In this document: one piece after another, positions 12,019 through 22,585 of the stretch
Position numbering within the stretch: the stretch's first letter is position 1
Layout of the letters: every line of letters begins with the position of its first letter
DNA from: Reticulitermes speratus
Taxonomy: Eukaryota; Arthropoda; Insecta; Blattodea; Rhinotermitidae
DNA: 64,000 nucleotides
Reading direction: 5' to 3'
Assembly: GCA_021186555.1 (NCBI GenBank)
Contig: JAJKFL010000002.1
Location: 29,552,001 to 29,616,000 of the forward strand
The notes under the pieces: generated by a model
Database searches by the model: none
What the model was told of the DNA's origin: nothing
Seen by the model: only the letters and a program-made list of their open reading frames with translations
Position numbers and translations under genes: made by a program

Positions 12019-12283
12019 TGTGATGTATCCCGATACATCACAGTGCCAGTCCCAAGCCCGGATAAAGGAGGAGGGTGAACGGATGGTTGGTGAGCTTCTA
12101 GAAGGATGCCAGTGCCGGGCTGACTACCTCTATAAATCTAGAAAAGTGCTCTGTGATGCATCCCGATACATCACAGTGCCGGTCCCAAGCCCGGATAAAG
12201 GAGGAGGTGAACGGATGGTTGGTGAGCTTCTAGGAGGATGCCAGTGCCGGGCTGACTACCTCTATAAATCTAGAAAAGTGCTC
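12019..12283 (+). repeat. Two tandem 133-base 5'-UTR monomers of the RTE element
   Basis: Unit 1 is 12,019-12,151 and unit 2 is 12,152-12,283, nearly identical and differing by one base in length. Each begins with the palindrome TGTGATGTATC-CC-GATACATCACA (one base changed in unit 2) and ends with TAGAAAAGTGCTC. Tandem 5' monomers in LINEs commonly act as promoters; that role is inferred here. Confidence 0.9.
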
Positions 12284-12544
12284 AAGCTGATAATTTTCAG
12301 CACAACCATCAAATCCTACCCTCAAGGAGGGGGGATGAGGACGAGTACCCAGCGCCTTAAAACTGGGTCCTCCCGGCTACGGTATGGTAACCCAGACAGA
12401 AGAGTCCCTGGTCCTCCAGGTTGGGGGTTGAGCGCAGGGCCAACAACCCTGCCTTGTATTAAAAAAAAAGTTCAGAATAATTTGATGAATGAAACCAGAC
12501 TGTCCTTACAAAGACGAACACTAGCTAGGAATAAGGATAAGAAT

Positions 12545-14036
12545 ATGGCACTAAATATTGGAACGTGGAATGTGCGCACTCTATTGCAAGCAGGAGCGAT
12601 GAATGGCATAGCAGATGAAATTATGAAATATAGAATGGAGATTGTTGCTATACAAGAAATTAGATGGAAAAGTAAAGCAGTAATTAATAAGGCAAAATTC
12701 TCCATATATTATGTTGGGAAAGATGATAGACAAGGAGAATGTGGAGTAGGATTCATTGTTACCAGGCAAATGCGGAAGGCTGTGCTGGCTTTTTTACACC
12801 AGTAAGTGAAAGAATATGTACACTTCGAGTAAAAGGGAAATTTCATAATATAACCCTTGTTAATATATATGCACCAATCAAGGGGACAGATGAAATGGTA
12901 GTAGACAGGTTCTATGATGAATTGCAGTTAGTATGTGCTAAAATTCCGAAATATGACATGATACTAATACTTGGAGATTATAATGCAAAGCTTGGAAAAG
13001 AAGAGGTTTATGTCAAATTATTTGGAAGGAATAGTCTACATGAAGAAACCAATAATAATGGCCTAAGGGTAGCACAATTTGCAGCTGCAAATAATTTAAT
13101 GGTCATGAGTACATATTTCCCAAGGAAAGATATTCATAAGGGTACTTGGAAAATTCCTGGAACAAATACTTTTAATCAAATAGATCATGTATTAGTATCT
13201 AAGAGATGGGCGACAGATGTGGAAAATGTGCGCACATTTCGAGGGGCAAATTCTGATTCGGACCATTATTTAGTGGGGATTAGAATGAAACCAAAAATAT
13301 CTATGGTTATGAAAGGAGGAAGGGAAAGAACTAAAAGATGGAATGTAGAGAAATTAGAAGATAATAGAATAGTACAGGAGTACCAACATAATTTAAATTT
13401 AGAACTATATAAGATAGGAAAAGGGCCCAATATCGAAGATGAATGGAATTGCATAAAGAATGCCATTATAAATTCAGCACATACAACTGTTGGAGAGACA
13501 AGAAGATCAAGAAATGAAGACTGGTATGATGATGAATGTAGATATGTTGTGGAACAGAAGAAGCAAGCTAGAATGAAATGTTTACAACGAAATACAAGAG
13601 CTAATAGAGATCTTTATAATGAAAAACGGGTATTGGTCACCAGAACATGTAGAAAGAAGAAAAGAGAAGCATTAGGAAGAAAGATCGACAGTATAATAGA
13701 ATATCATCGGAAAAATGAAAGTAGAAAATTTCATAGGAAGCTTAAAGAAGTAACACAAGAATACAGACCATGTAAAGATAGCCAAGGAAATTTTTTGACA
13801 GAGAAGGATGATATTGTTAATAAATGGAAAGAGTATTTTAGTGGTATCCTGACCGGAAATATAAATGAGGTAGAACAACCGATATATTATACTGTGGATA
13901 ATTATATTGAAGAGCCTACGCTTGAAGAAGTACAAAAAGTAATCAAATGTCTGAAAAATTGTAAAGCACCTGGAAATGATGGGATCACTGCAGAACTACT
14001 CAAAAAAGGGGGAGTTAAGTTATGGGAGAGAATATA
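12545..14036 (+). pseudogene. RTE polyprotein, endonuclease and start of reverse transcriptase (frameshifted)
   Basis: The ATG at 12,545 opens MALNIGTWNVRTL, the canonical start of RTE endonucleases. The EEP-nuclease landmarks follow in order: the TWNVRTL Asn, IQEIRW with the metal-binding Glu, a frameshift near 12,780-12,800, then LVNIYAPI, ILGDYNAKLG (Asp/Asn pair), IDHVLVSKRW and NSDSDHYLV (SDH catalytic His). A basic linker leads into RT motif 0 (KAPGNDGITAELLK). The frame is then cut at LWERIY by the mariner insertion at 14,037. This nuclease nicks the target to prime reverse transcription. The upstream open frame from 12,020 runs through the 5' repeats and need not be coding. Confidence 0.88.
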
Positions 14037-15331
14037 CGTGGGTCGTTCAAATTTAAACGAGAATTTAGTTCCCTTTCGAGCACAAATCAATTTGTATGAA
14101 CGTGCTTGCGCTGACAGGTTATGACATCTTTAAACTTGCAACCCATACTCGTCAGGTCCCTCTCCACCTCAACCATCATGTGCAATCAAGATGGCAGTGC
14201 AAGCAGTACCCAGGAGTGTTGCGCAGCGTATAATTATCAAATTTCTCACGAAGGAAGGTGTCATTCCTTCTTAAATCTTTACCAGGCTTCAAGCACAGTT
14301 TGGGGATGAATGTTTGTCACAGCCAAGTGTGTTCAGTTCGGCGAAATCATTTCGAGAAGGACGAGACCGTGTTGAAAATGAACCTCACGCTCAGCGACCA
14401 AGAACTTCTGTCAATCCAGACAACGTTTTGATAATTTGTGAACTTATTCGGGCTAATCGTCGCATAACTGTTCTTGAACTGTCACAGGAAGTAGGAATTA
14501 GTGTAGGGAGTGTTGAAGAGATTCTTCACAACGAGTTGAAAGTCAGTAAAGTGAGCGCAAGGTGGGTCCCATGGCTCCTGTTACCCGAGCACAGGGAAAG
14601 ACGTTTAGTGGCCGTTACTCAACTTTTGCAACGATATGAAAGAGAAGGAGCCAAATTTTTGGACTCAATTGTGACCTGTGATGAGACCTGGGTCCACTAC
14701 TTCACTCCTGAATCAAAAAGAGCAAGTAAGCAGTGGAAACACACCCATTCTCCACCCCCAAAAAAGCAAAAGCAATTTTTTCAGCGGGGAAGATCATGGC
14801 TACTGTTTTCTGGGATTCAAAGGGTATCATTCACCTGGACTTTCTCACTAGTCAAAAAACCATCAATGCGCAGTACTATTCAACTCTCCTGAATGAAAAA
14901 GTGAAGTTGGCAATCCACTCAAAGCGAAGAAAATGGCAGGATTCAGTTTGCTTCCTCTAAGACAACGCTCGTCCTCACACTGAGGCTTTAACGATGGCAA
15001 CTCTACTGAAACTGAAGTGGATGTCCTGTCTCATCCATCGTACAGTCCAGACTTAGCTCCATCTGATTATCATTTGTTTGGACCAATGAAGAGGGGTTTA
15101 GGAGGCAAGAGATTCCGGAATAATGATGAGGTCATTGCAGCTGTGCAAAGTTGGATACACAAGCAACCGAAAACCTTCTTTGAAACTGGAATTAAGAAGC
15201 TTCCAGAACGTTGGCGCAAGTGTATTGCAGGCAACAGGGACCACATCGAAAAGTAGTATGTAAAACGTTTCCATTTTGTTATGAATAAATTTTTTAGAAA
15301 CGAATTCTCGTTTAAATTTGAACGACCTATG
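14037..15331 (+). mobile_element. Mariner transposon nested in the RTE
   Basis: The terminal inverted repeats start at 14,037 (CGTGGGTCGTTCAAATTT...) and end at 15,331 (...AAATTTGAACGACCTATG). They match over roughly 28 bases with two differences in the outer six positions. A TA dinucleotide flanks both sides (14,035-14,036 and 15,332-15,333), the standard Tc1/mariner target duplication. The total of 1,295 bases is the normal mariner size. The insertion splits the RTE frame inside the RT domain. Confidence 0.95.
14191..15256 (+). pseudogene. Mariner transposase (DD34D type), inactivated
   Basis: The likely start is the ATG at 14,191 (MAVQAVPRS). An in-frame TAA interrupts within 30 codons, and a frameshift falls near 14,320. 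The second helix-turn-helix region (NRRITVLELSQEVGISVGSV) is intact, as is the WVPWLLLPEHRERR segment, a variant of the mariner WVPHEL motif. The catalytic core keeps VTCDETWVHY (first Asp), DNARPHTEA (second Asp) and YSPDLAPSDYHLFG (third Asp), but a frameshift near 14,750, a stop before DNARPH and another frameshift near 15,010 break it. All three Asp residues can still be read. It is a recent but dead copy. Confidence 0.92.
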
Positions 15332-15333
15332 TA

Positions 15334-16724
15334 TAATCTGATATTGCTAATATGGAAAGAAGAAAAGATCCAGAAGAATGGACCCTAGGAGTAATACAAC
15401 CTATACATAAGAAAGGAGATAAAATGGAGTGCACTAATTATAGAGGAATTACACTTTTGAATGTAATATATAAAATTCTGTCAAGTATTGTATATAACAG
15501 ATTGGTAGTATATGTAGAAGAGATATTAGGGGCGTATCAGTGCGGCTTTAGAGCAGATAGATCAACGATAGATGAGATATTTGTATTGAGACAGATTCAA
15601 GAGAAAGCCTATGAATATAATATTGATTTACATAATCTATATGTAGATTTCAGACAGCATTCGATAGTCTCAATAGGGAACAAATGTTAAAGGATATTCT
15701 CCTACTAGGGATACCGTCCAAATATGTCAGACTCATCACAGCAACGTTGAAAGACTCCAAGGCAGTAGTAAGAGTAGATGGTGTGCTAACTAAACTATTT
15801 AATATTAATATGGGAGTTAGACAAGGAGACGCTCTCTCAACAATGCTGTTCAACCTGACGCTGGAAGCATCTATTCGGAAACTTGAGATCTCAGGACATA
15901 TAGGCATAAAATTAATACAAGTAAGTGCGTATGCAGATGATATAGCTATTATTAGTAGAAATCAAGCTGCATTGGAAGAAACAGTATTAAAATTGATAGC
16001 AGAAACACAATTAAGAGGGCTAAAAATAAACGAAGCTAAAACAAAATATATGGAAGTCACAAGGACAGCAAGAAATATCACAAATAAATTGAGAATAGGA
16101 GATTATAATTTTGAACAAGTGCAGAATTTTAGTTATCTGGGCTCACAGATTAACATAATAAACTCAGTAACCAATGAAATAAAACCCCATATTGTGAGTG
16201 GAAATAGATGTTATTATGCCTATCAGAATTTAATGAAGTCTAGAATACTAGGGAGACAACTTAAACTGAGAATCTATAAAGTTCTGATAAGACCAGTAGT
16301 CACATATGGCTGTGAAGCCTGGACATTAAGTAGCTTTGACGAGCAACAACTTAGAATATTTGAACGCAAAATATTACGGAAAATCTTTGGCCCAATACAG
16401 AATAGTGATGGCTCCTGGAGAATTAGAATGAATCATGAACTAGACTATTTTATACAGGGAGCAGATATTGTGAGGCTAATAAAAGGCAGAAGGTTAGCCT
16501 GGCTTGGACATGTTGCAAGGATGGAAGGAAATAGGGTAACTAGAAGAGTGATGGAATGGAAACCGATGGGAAGGAGGATGAGAGGGAGACCATGGAAACG
16601 ATGGATAGACGACGTAGAAGAGGATGTGAGGATGATGGGAGTGAGAGGATGGAGAAGAATTGTGAAGGATAGGACAGAATGGAAAAAATTCATCGAACAG
16701 GCTAAGACCCACACAGGGTTATAA
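15334..16724 (+). pseudogene. RTE reverse transcriptase, C-terminal part (frameshifted)
   Basis: This continues the RTE frame after the mariner. Motifs in order: VIQPIHKKGD and NYRGITLLNV, GAYQCGFRADRST, a frameshift near 15,660 inside the first catalytic motif (YVDFRQH), GVRQGDALS, SAYADDIAII with the catalytic Asp pair at about 15,930, then the long C-terminal tail with YGCEAWTLS, RRLAWLGHVARM, RGRPWKRWIDDVEED and the terminal KTHTGL before TAA at 16,722-16,724. A shift near 15,350, just past the mariner edge, is also needed to stay in frame. RTE polymerases copy the element RNA at the nicked site. Confidence 0.9.
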
Positions 16725-16757
16725 CGCCATAAGAAGAAGAAGAAGATAAGACCAAAA

Positions 16758-18447
16758 GTAACAAGTCCTAGTTTTAAATACAAAACTGATCTCTTCCTGT
16801 GGCAGTAGACTGATTTGCTAGAGGTCTATTGTTTGGGCCTGCCAACATTAATACCATTTGCCTACAAAATTTAAGAATGCCTCCTTTCCAATAATCTTAA
16901 TCCAACTTCCACTACATTATGAAATGTAATTGATATTGTAAAATGCTGCTCTTCCTTCTTGGAAGGCTTGCTGCTGAAGTGGTAACAGAGATACCAGCAT
17001 ATAAAACCTGGCTTTTGAAGTAAACATGTTTCAATAAACCACTGCACTATAAATATGTTCCATCAGTTTTATCATAAAAGAAAAGAAAGGCAACCTCATT
17101 TTGTCATTAAGACTAAACTTGAGAACCTCTGATACAAAGAAGCAAACAATCAAACAACAAAATGTTAACAGAATAAATTTACATAGGAGTATGATGTCAT
17201 AAGTAAAACAAATATGTCTACTCAGTATTTGTGGCTTTCAAGGTCAGTTTTTCATGCATTTCTTCTATTATTTCCTACAATATATAATGATTTCCTAAAG
17301 ACAAAATATTACAGTAAAACCCTACAGAAGGTATGACAATTTCTATGATCTCTGAAGATTTCACAAATCTGATCTCAAACCATTTAAGGGATTATCATCA
17401 CACACTGAGCATAGAATTCCTGATGCTGTGTTATGAATATTGTTTTTACAGTTATAGTTTTTCTACCAGCCAATATCTAACCAGTACAGCAGAACATAGG
17501 ATTCATTTGGGCATCTGTACATCATCAAAACCAACTAATTTCGGTTGAGATTATTATTATTCGATATAACAGATCAGAATGCTGATTAGAATACTTGTAG
17601 ATATATTCTCAGCACTTCCTTAATATAGTACGGATTCTATGCAAAGATGAAGCTGCTACATACAGTCCCACTTCTTCTTCTTCTTCTTCTTTTTATGCAT
17701 TTTGTTGCATTCATATGCTTGTAGCACAGGTAGTATGAAATATTTTATAATACACAGCCTAAATTTAACAGTTTCAATCACAAATGGACAGCAGCATCAT
17801 TCATTATTCACTGCAACTAATATCAGCACAAATATGTATGACAGACCACATAAAATCACAACTTTTTTTATGTACCTTCTTAGGCATACATGTGACATGC
17901 AACAAAATAAGAAATAAACACAGCATATGCCTTTTGTTAATTGTCTTTCACTACATTACTTATTCTATATGAAATGTTTAAATAATAACAATACTGACAT
18001 CTAAATACAAATAACTATGAACATATCTAAAAAAGCTTCCTGTAGGTTTAAAAAGAAGTTTATATGATATACCATTTTTGTGAAATGACTGTTTGTTGTG
18101 AACTATCTAATCACATGCTAATCAAAATTCACGTAACACACACACTGAACTTAGCCCATTTTGCATTAACGGTAAGTTACTTCAACATATTTTCTACCAC
18201 CTTCTCTCTCTCTGGTTCTATTTAGTCTGCCTTAATCTTACATATATTATTAGAGTGCTTGATGTTAAAGCTAGCAGGGAGCTTGAGTATTGTCAATTAA
18301 GAAAAATATACATTTAACTATGGGCAATGAACACTTACAGTTATCTGTTATAACTGCGAAGTCAGATTTTTCAGCACACTAGGTGAAATTTTATACTGTG
18401 GTGAAGGTGCTGTTGATCTACATGACAGGAAGTGATGTGATTATAGA
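16758..18447 (-). other. Downstream flank / 3' UTR of Kidins220
   Basis: This AT-rich stretch follows the Kidins220 stop. I saw no AATAAA or ATTAAA on the minus strand (TTTATT or TTTAAT on the plus strand), so the poly(A) site is undefined. A (TTC)n run occupies 17,671-17,691. The plus-strand open frames lack motifs. Confidence 0.45.
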
Positions 18448-19853
18448 TCATACAGTGGTTTCTGGATTACTCCACTCATCTAGGTGGTCCTTGCTGCCAG
18501 TGCAACTATTTGCTCCTGAACCATCAAGAGCATCTTGCCTGAGCAAATGGCTTGATGAAGGTAGCATCATTTTATTACTGCTAGGTCTCAGGTCACTGTC
18601 ATGTAGTTGCTCATGAGAACTAAACTGTGTACCATCTTCCACATTACTCTCTGCACTACTTATACTATCACTCACTGCCACTAAGTGATAATAGTTGCTT
18701 GCTGGTTCCAGCACTTGACTTAAGGAGACCGAAGAGCCACAAGAAGAGGAAACATAATTTTCAGCACCAGCCATGTTATCTTCTTTCATAAAAGGACTGT
18801 TAATAAGTGGAACAAGATTGCCATTATCAGCCTCGGCTGGAAGCTGTTCTTGAATATCTTGTTCCTGTTGTTGCAACACCACTGTTGAGGGAGATAAGGG
18901 TGTTGTCTTAACTGATGATGGCGAGTCTTCACTGCTGCCAGAATGACTACTATATCCACCCAATGCAGCAAAACCACGATTCAGGAATTCAGACGCCAGT
19001 GCATTCAAACCACTACTAGCAGCAGGTGTGGAAATCTCTGACACAAGAGGTGTACTTTCATCATCACTGTCTATGTCTACATGTCCCTCTACACCAGCTA
19101 CTCCAGAACTGCTGGAAATGTTCCCAGCTGGAGCAGTGACTGTACGCATAATACGATCCTTCAATCTGTTCAACTTCTCCAAGCTTGAGGCTGGAGTTAC
19201 AAGGAATGATGGAGACTCTGATGTGTTTCCTATTGTTCCTTCAGCAAGTGAACCATTAGACATTTTAGCACGTAAGGATAATGTAAGATTTGTTATGATG
19301 GATGTTGATCCAGCAGATGGGGGTTTAATGTTGTGTCCATCATCTACAGATTGGAAACGAAATGCAACATTATGCTTTGGAGAGGATAGAGGTGTTGCAC
19401 GTTCCATGTTCAGGTCATCGCCAAGCACCAATAAGGATGATGGCCTTTGATGCTGCTTAGACTTTGGTAATCCACTGCTACAGCCTATATTTTGAGAGCT
19501 AGTGACACTCCGTGAGGAGCCTGTGCGCTGGAGAAGATTATTAAAAGAACCTTTATTTGTACCTGTAGCTGGCTCCAGTTTGGCTTGTGGTAAGGGAGGT
19601 TTTACATTCAAACCTTGCTCTGCCACTCGCTGCTTACGTTGCTGGATGGGTGTTGCACTGGTAGAACTATTAGCACTTGGGCCACAGTCTATGCTGGAAT
19701 CATGACTGCAATTGCCAGTGCTACTATTCACTGGTTGCCAATGTGGGTGATGAAGGGGGGATGACTGGAGAACAACTACTTCTGTCTCACCCACTGTGTC
19801 AACTATGCTACTGCTCTGACTGGTTGTTCGGATACGATTGCTTCGCTGGAGAT
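18448..19853 (-). CDS. Kidins220: Kidins220 exon m: long terminal exon with disordered tail and PDZ ligand
   Basis: The acceptor is TGTACACAG|AT. The frame is open for 467 codons to TGA at 18,450-18,448. It starts DLQRSNRIRTTSQSSSIVD and is dominated by Ser, Thr, Pro and Asn, with polyglutamine-like LQQQEQDIQEQ and several Ser-Pro sites, so it is largely disordered. Conserved marks are an LKDRIMRTV helix-like patch, an acidic DSDDESTPLVSE motif resembling the vertebrate ESDNTPLL region and the extreme C-terminus ETTV. The last four residues fit a class I PDZ ligand (S/T-x-hydrophobic); vertebrate Kidins220 also ends in such a motif (ESIL) and binds syntrophin. The GC content is higher than the surrounding introns. 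The frame stays open past the acceptor into the intron, but those residues are not supported. Confidence 0.95.
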
Positions 19854-20148
19854 CTGTGTACAACCACAACAGACAGAATGTTAGACAATGGAAATACTGA
19901 ACTATTAATACACTAAAAACATAACATGACATAAAGTAACAACATAATACTGAACTAGTAACTGATTTTATCACAGCTATAACTTTACAAATAGTTAAAC
20001 ACAAAGGAAGCAAAACAGTAATGAATCTGCAAGATAAAAGGGGGTTTCAATTATTTCTAGAAACTGACAAAATTTAAAAACAAGAGATCCAAAACAGGAA
20101 CAAGTTTAGAAACATGAATGCATGTGAGAGACATACAGGGAGAGAATA

Positions 20149-20333
20149 CAGTCAAACCCTGTTAAAACAACATTGGTTTATGCAACACTACGTCTACAGT
20201 GTCAGATATTCTGTGGTACCAATTAATTCCTCACTGTTAACCATGACATTATACTCCTTGGTTATAACAACACTCGTTTATAACGACACAAAATATTCAG
20301 TCCCTTTCACGATGTCATAACCGAGTTCAACTG
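20149..20333. mobile_element. Candidate pogo/Tigger-type MITE
   Basis: The left end is TA|CAGTCAAACCCTGTTAAAAC. The right end, read inward on the minus strand, is CAGTTGAACTCGGTTATGAC. Both start CAGT and share AAC then GTTA spacing. Internal GTTAAAACAACATTGG and GTTATAACAACACTCG look like subterminal repeats. The right flank is TG rather than TA, and the 185 bases have no coding capacity. Confidence 0.5.
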
Positions 20334-21543
20334 TGTTTGATTTTGCCTAGCCACGTTTTCAAAGTAAACAGAGAGAGGAAAAAAGGCAAGAGAATGTTCC
20401 ACATGTTCAATAAGACCTGTTCAGCCAATTTATAAGAGAGTCTGAAAATATGATCACTGTGAAACTGTTGGAAAATGATTTGTCAACACACAGTATTTAT
20501 CAATTATTAATGTTAATAGGATGATGATGAGGAGGAGGAGGAGGAGGTGGAGGAGGGTGAGGGGGAGTATGTTTAGAGGTGCAGCACTGTCTTTGGCCAT
20601 TGGTACCTTATGTTAATAATAACAGGGTAGTCATGTAAAATAAGAAAGGGTTTGTAGTAAGCAATTGCAAGCAATGACCAATCATTGGCATCGATCTTTC
20701 TCATTCAGACAATTAGTTTCACTTACATAATAAGACAGCACAGCAAATTGCAGATACATATGCTGATTTCTTACCAGATTATTTATTTTTAAACAATGTT
20801 ATATATTCTTCTTTCAATGTACAGTTCCTATGTACATAATTAAATGACACATGAACAATCAACTAGATAATTAAATAACAGATAATGCAAGGCATCTACC
20901 CACAGAAAAGTGCAGACATGCATCCATGCTCCATGAATCTATGATACCAGTGATCAAGAGGTAAAAGACAGTGCACGTCTTAAGACTGCATAGCCCCTGT
21001 GACTGGCCATTATTGCATTACTACAGAATGTTTCTTTAATTGTTTCCCTGAGCATGGCATCTTTAGCATACAGAAAGCCTGCATCTGCTGGGATATCCCA
21101 TGAAAGCTGCTGTGCTCGGGGGAAGATAAAAGAAACATGAAGAATTATCAAAAGATAAAAAAACACCATTTTTACAGTATATGGCACACAGGTTTTTCCA
21201 CATATTAGTTCTCTTTACTTTGAATTTTCACACAAACATGTTAATTCAGTTACTACACTCTTTCTGTCATACAATATGTTAGTTCCACTACTGAGTTAAC
21301 ACACAAATATAAAGTGCAGTGTTATTTATAAATGTTAATTTCAAATACCAACATTCTAAGTGATGTATCTATATTTGCAGAAGATAAAATGAGACCCAAA
21401 CAAGTTCTCTATTTGGAACTAAGTAATGCAGTACAAAGAATATGTACCACATAACCTGCTGGTACTACTTACTGACTACTGCCAACTTTCAAATAACAAT
21501 AATTTTTAAATTCAATGTATAATTTCGTTCAGCACTATGAGAA

Positions 21544-21544
<1 letters not shown>

Positions 21545-21584
<40 letters not shown>

Positions 21585-21585
21585 T
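21545..21585. repeat. (AAT)n microsatellite
   Basis: About 13 uninterrupted AAT units lie in the Kidins220 l-m intron. Confidence 0.95.
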
Positions 21586-22129
21586 AGAGAGTGAAATTAC
21601 AAACATAAGTAATTCTGCAAATACACAATATGTTTTCACATCTGAGTTCTCATTCTTTGTGTTCTGTGTTGATGACTTATACTTCACTTTACTTTCATAT
21701 TGCAAGGCAATGCACATAGCCACACAGCCATGAAATATTATGGAAAATGTGAGGTAGTGAAATCAGTGTGGGTATTATATGCAAAGCACTGCAGAACAGT
21801 TACAATTTATTTACAGGTCATTTCATGATCCTGTACCAGGCGCAGCAGTCATAAAGTGCTGACATTTGATTTCCACAACCTGGCCACATAAAATGGTGAG
21901 TTTTAACATAAAAAAGAACTTAACACTTATATTACGGATGAAATAATATTTATCTCAAGGTTTAATATTTTCACACTCCAGCTACATATGTGCACAGTAA
22001 ACTTTAAAAATACAGTGTGCCTATCATATGAGAAAAATTACTGTGGGTAAACCTCCCCTCCCAAATAATGAGGTTATATGGATGAGAAACCACTAAATTA
22101 AAACTATATAAAACACTAAAAAATATGAC

Positions 22130-22585
22130 CCAGACTGACTTACAGGTCAGAAGCCTGGACAACCATGGAAGAAATGAACGCACTCAGAATATTTGAGTGG
22201 AAGATTGTAAGGAAAATATATGGACACATAAAAAAAAGGAGACTGCTGGAGAAAAAGAACAAACAAGGAAATAAATGATGCATTGCAAGGGGCAGATATT
22301 GTAAAATTTACAAAATCCCTCCAACTAAGATGGTATGGTCATGTTGAAAGAATGCAAAACAAACAATGCCAAAACAAATTGTAACAGATACAATGGAAGG
22401 AACAAGGAAATGAGGAAGACCATGTAAAAGATGGAGGGACAAGGTTGAAGAGGATTTAAATATAATGGGAATTAAAAAAACATGCAGGAAATTGTCAGAG
22501 ACCGTCAAGGATGGAGGAAGATTGTATTAGAAGCCAAGATCCACAATAGACTGTAGTGATTGAGGAGGAGGAGAAGACGAATGAG
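22130..22585 (+). mobile_element. RTE LINE fragment, reverse-transcriptase C-terminus
   Basis: The frames give GSEAWTTMEEMNALRIFEWK, then KIYGH, a VWSC / GHVERM-like piece, GRPCKRWRDKVEEDLNIMGI and finally KPRSTID, parallel to the end of the 12-16.7 kb RTE. A GAGGAGGAGGAGAAGA tail follows. Several stops and frameshifts show an old 5'-truncated copy. Confidence 0.75.

Larger units (their letters stand above)
11997..16757 (+). mobile_element. RTE-clade LINE, near full length, with nested mariner and 12-base target-site duplication
   Basis: ATAAGACCAAAA at 11,997-12,008 is repeated exactly at 16,746-16,757, fixing the element at 12,009-16,745. That is about 3.44 kb once the 1,295-base mariner is subtracted. 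The order is 5' tandem monomers (12,019-12,283), leader, an apurinic-type endonuclease domain, reverse transcriptase, then stop at 16,724 and a very short 3' end made of GAA repeats. This short microsatellite end is typical of RTE elements; the endonuclease part is what databases often call craniofacial development protein 2-like. At least one coding frameshift (about 12,780-12,800) and others near 15,350 and 15,660 inactivate it. It sits about 1.7 kb past the Kidins220 stop codon, in the opposite orientation. Confidence 0.93.

Noticed and set aside
12120-12160. Hammerhead ribozyme core (CTGA...GAAA) in the RTE 5' monomer
   Set aside because: The core reads CTGACTA rather than CTGANGA, and the required stems are not evident by eye.
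16445-16783. 112-codon minus-strand open frame rich in Ser/His/Pro
   Set aside because: It is antisense to the well-conserved RTE reverse-transcriptase C-terminus.
19854-20013. Upstream extension of the Kidins220 terminal-exon frame
   Set aside because: The AG acceptor at 19,853/19,854 and the phase match to exon l place the exon start; the extension reads as intron-like hydrophobic sequence.
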